A stretch of DNA of 53,561 nt from a virus: positions 1-53,561 of IMG/VR virus record IMGVR_UViG_3300030618_000021. One strand, 5' to 3'. The position numbers were made by a program, and so were the translations under genes. The notes under the pieces were generated by a model. The model saw only the letters and a list, made by a program, of their open reading frames with translations, did no database searches and was not told the origin of the DNA. Below are positions 8,294-16,984 of this stretch, piece by piece. Every line of letters begins with the position of its first letter. The first letter of the stretch is position 1.

Positions 8294-8818
8294 ATGCTAC
8301 GAGCTACGATTTATCTTGTCGGATTGCTGTTCTTGACGTTCGTCGTTATGTACGGTAGCGAGCCACGACTCCAGGTCTGGTTATTGAGTAGCTATCATCG
8401 GCTTTACGGCCTGATTGAGCACAAGTATTTCGTGTACAAAGCCGGGCGGCTGCTCAAGGTTCCTGTGCGGCGATTGCTGTTGCATGATTGGTCTAGATTC
8501 CTGCCGCTCGAATGGAAAGCCTACCGTAAGCTGCCGGAAAGTTTGGAGTGGCAGCGGGCATGGGTATGCCATGTGAGTCGTAACGATCATCATTGGCAGC
8601 ACTGGTGTACAGAGACAGAAACGTTCAAAATGCCTGAGGTATGTGTCCGAGAAATGGTAGCGGATTGGATGGCCATCAGCAGGACAACAAACGGCGTGTA
8701 CGGGGCCGTGGCAGGCTTTACATTGGCATATCCTATGATGCGCCTGCATGAGAGCACACGTAATTTCGCTTGGTTTCTGCTACAGACTTATGCAACACGT
8801 TGGGAGGGGCGTAAATGA
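8294..8818 (+). CDS. DUF5662-like protein with N-terminal membrane helix
   Basis: The N-terminal 20 residues form a transmembrane helix. The rest fits the phage DUF5662 pattern: HKYFVYKAG, LLHDWSRF, EWKAY, an HHWQHW cluster and a conserved EMVADW. The histidine and aspartate clustering suggests a metal site of HD-like type, but no activity is known to me. The start has GAGGTG eight bases upstream. It overlaps the glycosyltransferase by ATGA. Confidence 0.6.
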   Translation: MLRATIYLVGLLFLTFVVMYGSEPRLQVWLLSSYHRLYGLIEHKYFVYKAGRLLKVPVRRLLLHDWSRFLPLEWKAYRKLPESLEWQRAWVCHVSRNDHHWQHWCTETETFKMPEVCVREMVADWMAISRTTNGVYGAVAGFTLAYPMMRLHESTRNFAWFLLQTYATRWEGRK

Positions 8819-9399
8819 GGATTAGCTACATTGTGTCAGCATTCAATAGCTCGCGGTTTCTGCCGTGCCTGCTGGGATCTCTAGCGGTTCAGACAGATCA
8901 GGATTTCGAGGTTCTCGTTACGGATAATACTGTTGACGAGGATAAAGCGTTGGCTATCCGACGAGTATGCCGGATTTCTGATGTCAAGCATATTCGGTAC
9001 GTAAATACGCGCCAGACGACTTGCTATCACTCAGCAGAAACAGGTGTAGGGTTGGTTCAGGGCGAGTTTGTCTGTTTCCCATCAGACGATAACTATTACA
9101 TGCCCACGTTCGGCGAAGCAATGTACAGAACAGCCAGTGCCAACGGTGCCGACTTAGTGTTGTGCGAGATGATTTTTGACGGTCGTCGTGGTGGTCGGTA
9201 CTCAGTCATGGACACTAAAGCCGCGTTTGGACATGTAGACAAAGGTGGGTTCATTCTGCGCCGGGATAAGTTCCAACCGTTCCCCGGCAAGCCTGATACA
9301 GACATACCGTGTGGTGCTGATGGTATGTTGATTGACCAGTTGGTAGCCTCTGGGATTTCCCATATTAAACTGCCGGATATCTTAGTCGTTCACAATTGA
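8815..9399 (+). CDS. GT2-family glycosyltransferase, short
   Basis: GT-A fold enzyme that would transfer a sugar from a nucleotide sugar. The N-terminus reads ISYIVSAFNSSRFLPCLLGSL and then TDN; the donor/metal site is probably SDDNYYMP near residue 85. At 194 aa it is a minimal catalytic domain. Acceptor could be phage DNA bases, virion protein or host surface; nothing in the sequence decides. Confidence 0.75.
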   Translation: MRISYIVSAFNSSRFLPCLLGSLAVQTDQDFEVLVTDNTVDEDKALAIRRVCRISDVKHIRYVNTRQTTCYHSAETGVGLVQGEFVCFPSDDNYYMPTFGEAMYRTASANGADLVLCEMIFDGRRGGRYSVMDTKAAFGHVDKGGFILRRDKFQPFPGKPDTDIPCGADGMLIDQLVASGISHIKLPDILVVHN

Positions 9400-9405
9400 G
9401 GCCGT

Positions 9406-9702
9406 ATGAGAAAGATTTGGATGGACATTCATGATGGTGTAGTGCCACGGCGTGGAGATAGATTGTTGTCTCCGAAAAGCGTTTATCATGTGCTGCACGT
9501 CCATCGAATGAAACGACGCAATCCGGACGCCGTACCCAGGTTTCAATTATTCGTACTAAGGGCGGATGAGTTTGATGATGAGATTCTAGTGCAACGCCTA
9601 CTCCAATCAGCGAATCGACGCGGCGGTCAGCAGATCATCAGATTTACATGGAATTCACGCAACAAAAAGTCAAAAGGACTGAGGTTAGACTCGTGGCTCT
9701 GA
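9406..9702 (+). CDS. hypothetical basic protein, 98 aa
   Basis: Not recognised. Arginine/lysine-rich with short strands (KSVYHVLHVHRM, RFQLFVL). A GAGG site six bases before ATG 9406 supports the start. Its last 10 bases overlap the clamp gene start, implying coupled translation. Confidence 0.55.
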   Translation: MRKIWMDIHDGVVPRRGDRLLSPKSVYHVLHVHRMKRRNPDAVPRFQLFVLRADEFDDEILVQRLLQSANRRGGQQIIRFTWNSRNKKSKGLRLDSWL

Positions 9703-10766
9703 GAATACAACGTGATGCATTCATCAGCACAATAGTAAGTCCATCCCATTTGATCTCACCCAACGATCAGTTGTTCACGTCGACACATATAAAGATTGTT
9801 GCCAATAACGAGTCAGTACGTGCTTACTGCTCCGGGGATCATATCAGCTCGTGCGCCTATATACCATTTGAGACGATTGAACCCGGAACGTTCTATTTTG
9901 CCCGTGCTGCGCTAGAGGCATTCGCGACTAAACTTACTACTGATGCAGTGACAATCGAACACAACGGATCAGAAAGCATTCTACGGGCAGATCAGCGTAC
10001 GATGACATTCGCAGATCCTAAAAAGCATTTTTCGTTCCCGCGCAAGCCCACATCGAATTTGGAGAGCTTGGATACGTTGAGTGAAAGTGATGCCCTCATG
10101 ATTCAGACAGTGGCTCAGGCGAGCACAGAGAACGATCAGGTGCGATCTGAATATCACTGTGTATACGCTGATCCGGTAAAGTCTGGTACAGAGATATTCG
10201 CTTATAACGGATCGGCATTAGCCATGGGTGTTTTGGATAAAAAGTTCAAGCATGCCGTAGCGCTGCCTACACAATTGTCTCGTATGGCTAAGTTTGGTAA
10301 CTTACTTGTGAGTCAGGAGGAGGTTGGGATCGAGGGTCCGTATTGCCTCTACTGGTGCAAAGCTCCGATTAAGGCTCAACACGCATTTCCGCTGGACAAG
10401 GTACGCGCAACTCTAAATAAGCCTGCTGAAAAGTTGTTTGAGATCGAGGGCAAAGGAATGTCAGCCGCCGTGGATCTCCTACAGCGGGCGTTTGCGTCCT
10501 GGGACGAAGCTAGTGATGCGATCTTGGAATTGGACGGCAACACACTCAAGGTTCGAGTCAAGTTCCCCTCCACACGATTTGAGGAGGTACTTTCTGTTGA
10601 GGGCAGCAGTAGAAAGTTTACGGTTAAGCTGCCGCTGAAAGAGCATTCACGCCTGTTACCGGCCTTAGCTCGTATGCCACTGTTGAGTGTCTACAATGTG
10701 GGTAAGCACATTCGATTCGAGGGTGATGGATTCAAATTACTCTTGCCGGTGGATTACTCAAAATGA
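9693..10766 (+). CDS. sliding-clamp-like protein (divergent DnaN/beta type)
   Basis: The length of about 357 aa, three successive beta-rich segments and the N-terminal pattern IQRDAFISTI resemble the bacterial beta clamp, which would tether the polymerase to DNA. Sequence conservation is weak, so this rests on length, fold pattern and neighbourhood: polymerase downstream and a DnaX-like loader at 21 kb. I prefer GTG 9693, with GAGG nine bases upstream; an ATG at 9648 in the same frame would add 15 residues and overlap the preceding gene further. Confidence 0.55.
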   Translation: MALRIQRDAFISTIVSPSHLISPNDQLFTSTHIKIVANNESVRAYCSGDHISSCAYIPFETIEPGTFYFARAALEAFATKLTTDAVTIEHNGSESILRADQRTMTFADPKKHFSFPRKPTSNLESLDTLSESDALMIQTVAQASTENDQVRSEYHCVYADPVKSGTEIFAYNGSALAMGVLDKKFKHAVALPTQLSRMAKFGNLLVSQEEVGIEGPYCLYWCKAPIKAQHAFPLDKVRATLNKPAEKLFEIEGKGMSAAVDLLQRAFASWDEASDAILELDGNTLKVRVKFPSTRFEEVLSVEGSSRKFTVKLPLKEHSRLLPALARMPLLSVYNVGKHIRFEGDGFKLLLPVDYSK

Positions 10767-11020
10767 TGGATCAGGTACTCATGCAGTCCTATATGTTGCC
10801 CATCAACTCTAGGCAACAGTTTACGAAAGTTCGTGTGGAGAAACGTTACGGCTATTGGCATATTCATAGGATCACAGGACATCGTGTCTTGGATATGGTA
10901 GTTCCTAGTTTAGCTTTTGGCTGTGATTACGCTTACGTAGGCATGACATTTACTATGCAGTCCGAGCTGAATTCTTACTATGCTCAGTTACGGAAATCTT
11001 ATAGGGCAACACAAGTATGA
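10763..11020 (+). CDS. hypothetical protein, 85 aa
   Basis: Unknown. It begins at overlapping ATGATG codons at the clamp stop (10763 or 10766) and overlaps the polymerase start by four bases (ATGA). It has aromatic-rich short strands (KRYGYWHIHRITGHR). Its position inside the clamp-polymerase pair suggests a replication accessory, but only by context. Confidence 0.55.
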   Translation: MMDQVLMQSYMLPINSRQQFTKVRVEKRYGYWHIHRITGHRVLDMVVPSLAFGCDYAYVGMTFTMQSELNSYYAQLRKSYRATQV

Positions 11021-13878
11021 ATATTGCTCAAGATCCGGATATCTGTAAAAAGTGCAAGCTCAACAGACTTGAGGGAGCCACAAAGATTTTTACAGAAATC
11101 TATGGTCGCCCGATCATGATCGTAGGACAGTCACCCTCTCAAGAGGAGAATGACGAGTCTGAGTTTCTTGTGAACACATCACCTGCTGGTAAGTTCATTT
11201 GGCAGGCGCTGCGTCAGGTCGGTATTGAACGAGACGATTGTGATGTAACTGCCGCGTTGCGTTGTATCCCAGCAGAACCTGTTACGGGTTCGTACAGCAG
11301 CTATCTAAAGCCCAGAGCTCCCTCGAAAGAGGAGATCAAACTTTGCTCCACATATACAAAGGGGCTTGTCACACTTGGGATCACGCCGCGAGCACCAGTT
11401 ACTATTGACGATCCTGATCCAGTAGAGGTGGGATCGGGTACACGTGCGATTCTCATCCTGGGGCAGCTGGCAGCAAAACAGTTATTGGGTGGTGAGTACA
11501 AAAAGAATCGCCGCATCATCGATTCAGCCAAGCTGGGTGTGCGTGTGTTTCTTGTCGATCATCCAGGGTTCTTTTTACGATCTGGTATCAAGGGTTTGAA
11601 TGAGGATGATGAGCGCCTTAAGGCATTCCGCCAGACAGTTCAGGCGATGGCTGAGTTTGTTAACTCAGATGCAACAGTAGTTGGAGCCGAGGAATATTTA
11701 CGAGCACAAAAGTATCGTCTCGTAAAGACCGGGGAAAAGGCATGGCGGTTTGTCCGTAAGCTCAAGACTTGGGCTATCGAAAGGAATGAGAGACTTTCTG
11801 TTGACGTTGAGGACGATATACCAGATGATTTTGCTGAGACGGGAGTAGAGACTGGTGAGCGCGTTGTTCTGACAATGTCTATATGCCCTAAGCCCGGATA
11901 CTCTGTGATGTTTGTTGTAGATCATCCGGATGCTATACGAGCAGAACGTGATGATATCGTAAAGGCTCTCGACTGGCTCCTATCAGATCCTGCTGTCAAG
12001 CTCACGATGCACTACGGAGCGACAGATGCTGAAAAGCTGAATGACATTCTGGGAATCAAGACTCCCGGGTATAGGCTAGATACGTTTACGAGCATGTACC
12101 TCGCAAACCCAGGGTTGTTCAGTTACGGACTCGGAGGATTGACAGATAGCTTTGCCCCACAGTTTTCAGGTTACAAGCACATTATTGCTCCCTACGTAGG
12201 ACCACCTGGGCCTTGGCCTAAAATTGCATCGCGGAGCAATGAGACGCTGTACAAATTCATTTCGGCTAAGTCCACAATGCATTTTTCCCAGATACCATTG
12301 GGGGTTTTGCGTTTGTACAATAACGCTGATGCCGATATCGGCAAACGTTTTGAATTACTTTCGAAGGACTCCACACCCGAGGCGCTACAGGCGGTCTATA
12401 CGGACATGGGACACATTCTTATGCGTATGGAGCGTAATGGACCGCTTGTAGACTATAGGCATATTGAGACGCTCAAAAAGCTATGGCCACCTTTGGTAAA
12501 GAACGCAGCTCAACGTTTGCGAGACGTTGCCGAAGATCCAGAGTTCAATCCCAACACACCAGCAGATGTTGCTTGGTTGTTATGGGAGAAACTTGCAATC
12601 CCTTATCCAGACCCTAAGGCCAAGAAAAAGAGTACTGGCAAAGAAATACTGTTGCAGGTTGCTCCCGACTATCCCATAGCCGGTGAGGTAATGGCTTATC
12701 GTAAAGTTGCAAAAACGATGAACACATACATCAAAGGTTATGAGTATTGTGCCAATCTCAACGGAGGCAGACTCAGAACTAAATGGTGGCTGGTTGGGAC
12801 TCGGACAGGTCGTCTATCCAGTGGCGGATCTAAGGAAAAAATTGCTGGTGTAGTCAATCTCCAGAACATCCAAAAGAAAACTGAGATACGCAACATTCTT
12901 GTGTCAGATCATCGTTGGCGCGAGTTGCACCTATTCATAAAAGCCATGATTATGACGGGCTGCTCAGATGATGAGCTGGCAGAGTCTGTTATTAGTAAGT
13001 TTGGTGACATGGATGTGTTCTTGGAATTCGATCAAGGACAGGTTGAGGTTCGTGTAGCTGCTCAGTTGTCAGGTGATCGGCAGATGATTGCTGATTGTGA
13101 GGCTGGAGACATCCACTCCCAAGTGGGCCACGCCATGACTGGGTGGGCTATTGAACAGATTAAGAATGACAAGGACACGCGAACACGTACTAAGAACGTG
13201 CATTTCGGTATTTTATTCGGGCTCAAACCTGACGGAATTTTGCGGTATATCAAAGGTTTTGATCCGCATACAAAGATTACACTACGAGACGTTGAGGGAT
13301 ACTATGCAAACTATTTCAACCGTTATCCAGGCATGCAGGTATTCATTGACAAGCAGCATATATTTGCTGAGAACAATGGCTATGTTGCAACAGTTTTTGG
13401 GTTCAAGCGCCCGCTGATTATCAATGAGGACTTGAAAGGACTTGTCGATGACTATGGGCAACCTGCATATTGGAAAAACATCGCCGTCAATAGCCCTGTT
13501 CAGGGGAGTGCTCATCAGCTGCTAATGTGCGGAATCATAGCGTTATGGCGTCAGCCTGAAAAGTATGCGATGTTGGGTATACCTCAGATGGAGGTGCATG
13601 ACAACTTAGTGATGCGGATCAAGCTCAAGAATTTGGTTGAGTGCTACTGGCTGGCTAAGGAATTGCTTGAGCAAGAACCATTGCGTACGATCAAGCAGGA
13701 TTTCCCGCATATTGACTGGCGTGTAAAGCTGGAGGTTGACGGTGCTGCTGGGTTTAGATTCGGTGTGAAATCCGGACTCAACAATAAGTTAACTATGGGC
13801 GCATTCCTGCGGGATTGGTTTACGGAGAACGAAAAAGCTATCACTGCGATCAAGGTTTTGAAAGCAGCAGCTGCATAA
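11017..13878 (+). CDS. family-A DNA polymerase with N-terminal UDG-like domain
   Basis: The replicative polymerase. Residues 1-215 match the family-4-type uracil-DNA glycosylase fold (CKKCKL, IMIVGQSPSQEE, CDVTAALRCIP), the arrangement known in phage SPO1 polymerase. A 3'-5' exonuclease domain follows, with D263 and E265 in VDVEDD. Polymerase motif A has D672 (EFDQGQVEVR), motif B has R722 and K726, and motif C has VHD862. Two deviations stand out: the residue after the motif C aspartate is N863 instead of Glu, and the motif B Tyr equivalent to Klenow Y766 is F734. No 5' nuclease domain; that is encoded at 5397. Confidence 0.93.
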   Translation: MNIAQDPDICKKCKLNRLEGATKIFTEIYGRPIMIVGQSPSQEENDESEFLVNTSPAGKFIWQALRQVGIERDDCDVTAALRCIPAEPVTGSYSSYLKPRAPSKEEIKLCSTYTKGLVTLGITPRAPVTIDDPDPVEVGSGTRAILILGQLAAKQLLGGEYKKNRRIIDSAKLGVRVFLVDHPGFFLRSGIKGLNEDDERLKAFRQTVQAMAEFVNSDATVVGAEEYLRAQKYRLVKTGEKAWRFVRKLKTWAIERNERLSVDVEDDIPDDFAETGVETGERVVLTMSICPKPGYSVMFVVDHPDAIRAERDDIVKALDWLLSDPAVKLTMHYGATDAEKLNDILGIKTPGYRLDTFTSMYLANPGLFSYGLGGLTDSFAPQFSGYKHIIAPYVGPPGPWPKIASRSNETLYKFISAKSTMHFSQIPLGVLRLYNNADADIGKRFELLSKDSTPEALQAVYTDMGHILMRMERNGPLVDYRHIETLKKLWPPLVKNAAQRLRDVAEDPEFNPNTPADVAWLLWEKLAIPYPDPKAKKKSTGKEILLQVAPDYPIAGEVMAYRKVAKTMNTYIKGYEYCANLNGGRLRTKWWLVGTRTGRLSSGGSKEKIAGVVNLQNIQKKTEIRNILVSDHRWRELHLFIKAMIMTGCSDDELAESVISKFGDMDVFLEFDQGQVEVRVAAQLSGDRQMIADCEAGDIHSQVGHAMTGWAIEQIKNDKDTRTRTKNVHFGILFGLKPDGILRYIKGFDPHTKITLRDVEGYYANYFNRYPGMQVFIDKQHIFAENNGYVATVFGFKRPLIINEDLKGLVDDYGQPAYWKNIAVNSPVQGSAHQLLMCGIIALWRQPEKYAMLGIPQMEVHDNLVMRIKLKNLVECYWLAKELLEQEPLRTIKQDFPHIDWRVKLEVDGAAGFRFGVKSGLNNKLTMGAFLRDWFTENEKAITAIKVLKAAAA

Positions 13879-13894
13879 GGTAGATTGGGCCGTC

Positions 13895-13919
13895 TACAAT
13901 AGTAAGTGAGGAAACAGTT
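13895..13919 (+). promoter_or_regulatory. putative phage promoter: GTC-TACAAT then GAGG
   Basis: TACAAT (13895-13900) is followed by AGTAAGTGAGG and the ATG at 13920. The AGTAAGTGAGG part is identical to the sequence before the gene at 19944, where it forms part of a dispersed 11-mer. Confidence 0.45.
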
Positions 13920-14189
13920 ATGGTCGATTCAAGTGCGAAGGTCAGCATTACCATTGGTACGTTTGTCTATGAGTTTGAGGCAGCATTCAGCACAGCACTT
14001 GCTATTTTGTTAGAGCCTCGTATGTATAGCTCTAGTGATCTAATGCGGCAGGCAACACGGGTCATTGATCGCGGTGCAGTTATTAAGGATCGGTATGGCT
14101 ATGCTACGGAGCACGTAGAGCATGCACAGCTGTTACACGATGCTTACACCAAGGCTCAGGCAGCTTTGGTGTACAAAGAGCCGTTGTAG
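13920..14189 (+). CDS. hypothetical protein, 89 aa
   Basis: Unknown. Mostly helical and neutral. First gene after the polymerase; GAGGA nine bases before the ATG supports the start. Likely first gene of the unit leading to the SSB. Confidence 0.55.
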   Translation: MVDSSAKVSITIGTFVYEFEAAFSTALAILLEPRMYSSSDLMRQATRVIDRGAVIKDRYGYATEHVEHAQLLHDAYTKAQAALVYKEPL

Positions 14190-14209
14190 TCAATAATACG
14201 TGAGGTGTT

Positions 14210-14578
14210 ATGAATTTAGTTATCAATGATCGTCGACATGCAGCTGTTATGGCAGAACGTATGCGAAACGATCCAAACATCATCCCGCCAATTACTGACC
14301 CACTGGGCAGCTCTTGGGATCAACCGTCAACGGATTTCATTGTTATTGATGACACTCACGCGTTGATGTCCAAACACACTTTTGAGGAGCTCGCTGAGTA
14401 CTCATGTACGAACCCATCGGGTGTGTATCACGGTAAAATGTGGCGGCGGCATGACGGATCTCACGATCAGGCGTTCTTAGCACGTGGTGGCATCCCAGAG
14501 TGGTACTTGTGCTGGTACGGGTTTGATCCGGACCCGAAATTTGTTTCAAACAACTATCGAAAAATCATCTTGGTGTGA
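14210..14578 (+). CDS. hypothetical protein, 122 aa
   Basis: Not recognised. Tryptophan- and histidine-rich C-terminal half (YHGKMWRRHDG, WYLCWYGFDPDP). GAGGTG four bases before the ATG gives a good start. No known motif. Confidence 0.55.
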   Translation: MNLVINDRRHAAVMAERMRNDPNIIPPITDPLGSSWDQPSTDFIVIDDTHALMSKHTFEELAEYSCTNPSGVYHGKMWRRHDGSHDQAFLARGGIPEWYLCWYGFDPDPKFVSNNYRKIILV

Positions 14579-14587
14579 AAGGACACA

Positions 14588-15142
14588 ATGGCGGAACCAG
14601 TAGCAACACAAAGTCCCATTCAACGGTTTCTTAGCGAGGAGTCGGATTTCGACGAACTCATTAGTAAGTTGGCGTTTCCGCAGGAGCTGGCTATCAAAGC
14701 GGCAGCAGAACAACCGGGCTTGTTTATCAAAGCAGCACGAGCACGCGTTCAGACTATGAGACGTTCGGCTCAAGCTCATGCCAATTTGGATACTACCGAG
14801 GCTGACGTTGCCTTACAGACACGGGCAGCATTGGTATCGCGCGGCGAAAAGATTACGGAGGCAACAGTAGCGGCGCTAGTCGCTATCGACGCTGCGGTGC
14901 TAGATGCCCAGAAAGCAGCACGAGCTGCTGACTCTCACGAGGAGCTAGGCAAACTTATTGTTGAGGCTTATCGGCATCGCCGGGACGTTATAAGGGTAAT
15001 CGCCGAGGCGAATATCATTGAGGGCAATAATCCGTATACTGACGAAATGCGTTTCGATCAGACACGAAAGCTCTCTGAGGAGGCACGAGCTGCCCAGGCT
15101 AAACGGCGTCAAGCTGCTGCACTAGAGGATGCAACAGAGTAA
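14588..15142 (+). CDS. helical protein between polymerase and SSB genes, 184 aa
   Basis: Almost entirely alpha-helical and charged, alanine-rich (AAEQPGLFIKAARARVQTMR), with a basic C-terminal tail (EEARAAQAKRRQAA). It directly precedes the SSB and RecA genes, a position where UvsY-like recombination mediators are often found in phages. That assignment is inference from size, helicity and context only. Its stop codon overlaps the first base of a dispersed 11-mer. Confidence 0.5.
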   Translation: MAEPVATQSPIQRFLSEESDFDELISKLAFPQELAIKAAAEQPGLFIKAARARVQTMRRSAQAHANLDTTEADVALQTRAALVSRGEKITEATVAALVAIDAAVLDAQKAARAADSHEELGKLIVEAYRHRRDVIRVIAEANIIEGNNPYTDEMRFDQTRKLSEEARAAQAKRRQAAALEDATE

Positions 15143-15201
15143 CTTACTGTTGATTCAAACAATAGAAACTAACTGGCTATAATCTGTATGAGGTGAAATT
15201 C
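15142..15201 (+). promoter_or_regulatory. promoter region of the SSB gene with dispersed motif
   Basis: An 11-mer copy (15142-15152, ACTTACTGTTG) touches the upstream stop. TATAAT lies at 15178-15183 in the GGC-TATAAT-CTG context. GAGGTGAAATTC and ATG 15202 follow, giving a very short leader. The motif lies 25 bases upstream of the -10. Confidence 0.6.
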
Positions 15202-16545
15202 ATGGGTTACAAGGATAGAGCAAAAACTCGTGCGAAGGTACTTGCACAGGGTGACAATTTCAAGTTGCGAGAGGGTGAGAATTTCGTACGCATCCTGCCC
15301 ACGCCTGAGTCTGCTGAGGGTGCTGAGGATGACGTTTTTTACGAAGTTCTTATGCACAACGACATCGGGGCAGAAAAGCGGTTTATGCGTTGTGGTAAGG
15401 ATGCGCATGATCCGACACTGGGTGATTGCTACATCTGCGATGTCGTTGTTCCACGGCTTATCGCGAACGGCAATCAGGAGACAGCCAAGAAACTCAAGCC
15501 GCGTTGGTCAGGTGTTGTTCAGGCGCTGCACATGGCTGAGGACAACAACGTTACGGGTCCCCATTTTTGGATGGTCGGCGGCAAGTTGGGCAAGAATCTA
15601 CTCATGTTGCTGGGTCAGAGCAACAGGGACTATGCATCGATTAAGCATGGTTACTGGATCTATGTTAACCGCACAGGATCGGGACTCCTGACGGAATACT
15701 CTGCTCCGATTCCAGATCAAGATCCAATCGCAGTGAGTCAGAAGTATGCTGACATTCTCAAGCCGTTCGAACAGCTTACAGAGTTGCCGGTGTATTCGGA
15801 GCAGGGCCAAAAAGATGCATGGCTTGGGAATCGTGATGCTGGTCAAGAAAAGGCGCAGTCGCCGTCGTCCAGGCGTGCGGGTGTTATGGATGAGGATGAA
15901 GCACCAGCGCCTCGTTCTACGCGCCGTGCGGCTGTTGTGGACGATGATGATACTCCTGCACCACGTAAGCCCGCTCCTACGCTCACCAAGACCAAGACAA
16001 AGCCCGTGCAGCCTGATTCTGAGGAGGCTGTCGAGGAGGAACCTGTATCCGAGGGTCCGACCCGAGAGGATATTCTGGCGTCGCCGCCCCTCAAGGCTCG
16101 CGATCCAATCACTGGCGATAAGCGTTACAAAGTCGAAATTGAGGATGGTAAGTTCGTCGCAATGACGGCTGACGGCAAGCCGTCGCCCAAGGGACTTGCT
16201 GAGGGTGAGGAGCCTACCAAGCCGGGTAAGCTCTGGCTCAAGGAACATCCTGCTCCGGTTGAGGATGAGGTGGAGGAGTCTGAGGACTATGAGGAGTCCG
16301 AGGAGCCAGTAGAACGGCCTACACGTGGAGCTAAGCCCAGCAAGCCCGCCGTAGAACCTGAGGAGGCTGACGACCTACCCCCACGCAGCACTAAGGGCAA
16401 AGCATCCACCCAGGCCAAGCTGCCGCTTGACGACGACGATCCGCCAGTATCCAAGGCTAAGACCGCGACCAAGGCTGGTACATCCAAGCCTAAGGCAGCG
16501 GCGGCTGTTGTGGACGATGATGAGGACCCGTTCGGAGAGGACTAG
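15202..16545 (+). CDS. single-stranded DNA-binding protein, gp32-like, with long acidic tail
   Basis: Coats single-stranded DNA in replication and recombination. Residues 1-200 follow the gp32-type pattern: GDNFKLREGENFVRILP, a beta-rich core and cysteines (RCGKDAHDPTLGDCYIC) positioned like the gp32 zinc site. From about 210 the protein is low-complexity with alternating basic and acidic blocks. It ends in DDDEDPFGED, resembling the acidic tip that SSBs use to recruit partners. At 447 aa it is much longer than gp32. I chose ATG 15202 over in-frame GTG 15193 because that GTG overlaps the GAGGTG ribosome site. Confidence 0.8.
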   Translation: MGYKDRAKTRAKVLAQGDNFKLREGENFVRILPTPESAEGAEDDVFYEVLMHNDIGAEKRFMRCGKDAHDPTLGDCYICDVVVPRLIANGNQETAKKLKPRWSGVVQALHMAEDNNVTGPHFWMVGGKLGKNLLMLLGQSNRDYASIKHGYWIYVNRTGSGLLTEYSAPIPDQDPIAVSQKYADILKPFEQLTELPVYSEQGQKDAWLGNRDAGQEKAQSPSSRRAGVMDEDEAPAPRSTRRAAVVDDDDTPAPRKPAPTLTKTKTKPVQPDSEEAVEEEPVSEGPTREDILASPPLKARDPITGDKRYKVEIEDGKFVAMTADGKPSPKGLAEGEEPTKPGKLWLKEHPAPVEDEVEESEDYEESEEPVERPTRGAKPSKPAVEPEEADDLPPRSTKGKASTQAKLPLDDDDPPVSKAKTATKAGTSKPKAAAAVVDDDEDPFGED

Positions 16546-16568
16546 TCGCCGGGCGTCAACAACAACTC

Positions 16569-16596
16569 ATGCCCAGTGCTAGTACAGGCTGGGCAT
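16569..16596 (+). terminator. hairpin after the SSB gene
   Basis: ATGCCCAG pairs with CTGGGCAT across a 12-base loop. The tail (ACTTACTTA) is not a strong U tract, so it could be a weak terminator or an mRNA-stabilising hairpin. Confidence 0.45.
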
Positions 16597-16630
16597 ACTT
16601 ACTTATGCAAGTCATGAAATGAGGTTGGTC

Positions 16631-16936
16631 ATGGATCATTGTATAGCACATGGATTTTACTACGCTGGTTGCTGGAATTGCCGTAGAGCCCGCGAGGCGT
16701 TCTTATCAGGCCAATCACAAGCGCAGGACAATGCAATAGTAAGTTCATCTGACGACTCATCATCGTTGCTGGATACGGCTATTGCTGTAGAGGTTATCGA
16801 CAATGTAGTCGACACGTCTCCTATAGTTGATGTCTCGACAGATACCAGCAGCTTTGATACATCAGTGGATACAAGCAGTTTCGATAGTGGGTTCGGCGGC
16901 GATTCAGGTGGTGGTGGAGCATCTGGAGATTTCTAA
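16631..16936 (+). CDS. small protein with Cys/His N-terminus and Ser-Asp-Gly tail
   Basis: The N-terminal 25 residues have C-x3-HGFYYAGCWNC spacing typical of a small zinc site. The remainder is low complexity (repeated DTSSFD units, then GGDSGGGGASGDF). ATG 16631 has GAGG six bases upstream; an earlier in-frame ATG at 16619 overlaps that site. Function unknown. The stop TAA shares its last base with the next 11-mer. Confidence 0.5.
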   Translation: MDHCIAHGFYYAGCWNCRRAREAFLSGQSQAQDNAIVSSSDDSSSLLDTAIAVEVIDNVVDTSPIVDVSTDTSSFDTSVDTSSFDSGFGGDSGGGGASGDF

Positions 16937-16984
16937 CTTACTGTTGCCGTACATGCACTCTACAATCTGAACGAGGTGAGTTAC
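16936..16984 (+). promoter_or_regulatory. recA promoter region with dispersed motif
   Basis: ACTTACTGTTG (16936-16946) overlaps the upstream stop. After 14 bases comes CTC-TACAAT (16961-16966), then CTGAAC-GAGGTG and ATG 16985. Among the TAYAAT promoters this one has the motif closest after the 22 kb site. Confidence 0.6.

Noticed and set aside
15598-16248. 216-codon minus ORF
   Set aside because: Antisense to the biased acidic tail of the SSB gene; no start signal.
16976-16984. GTG 16976 as recA start (and similar GTGs at 15193, 28453, 32516, 33013)
   Set aside because: In each case the GTG belongs to the GAGGTG ribosome site of an ATG a few codons on.
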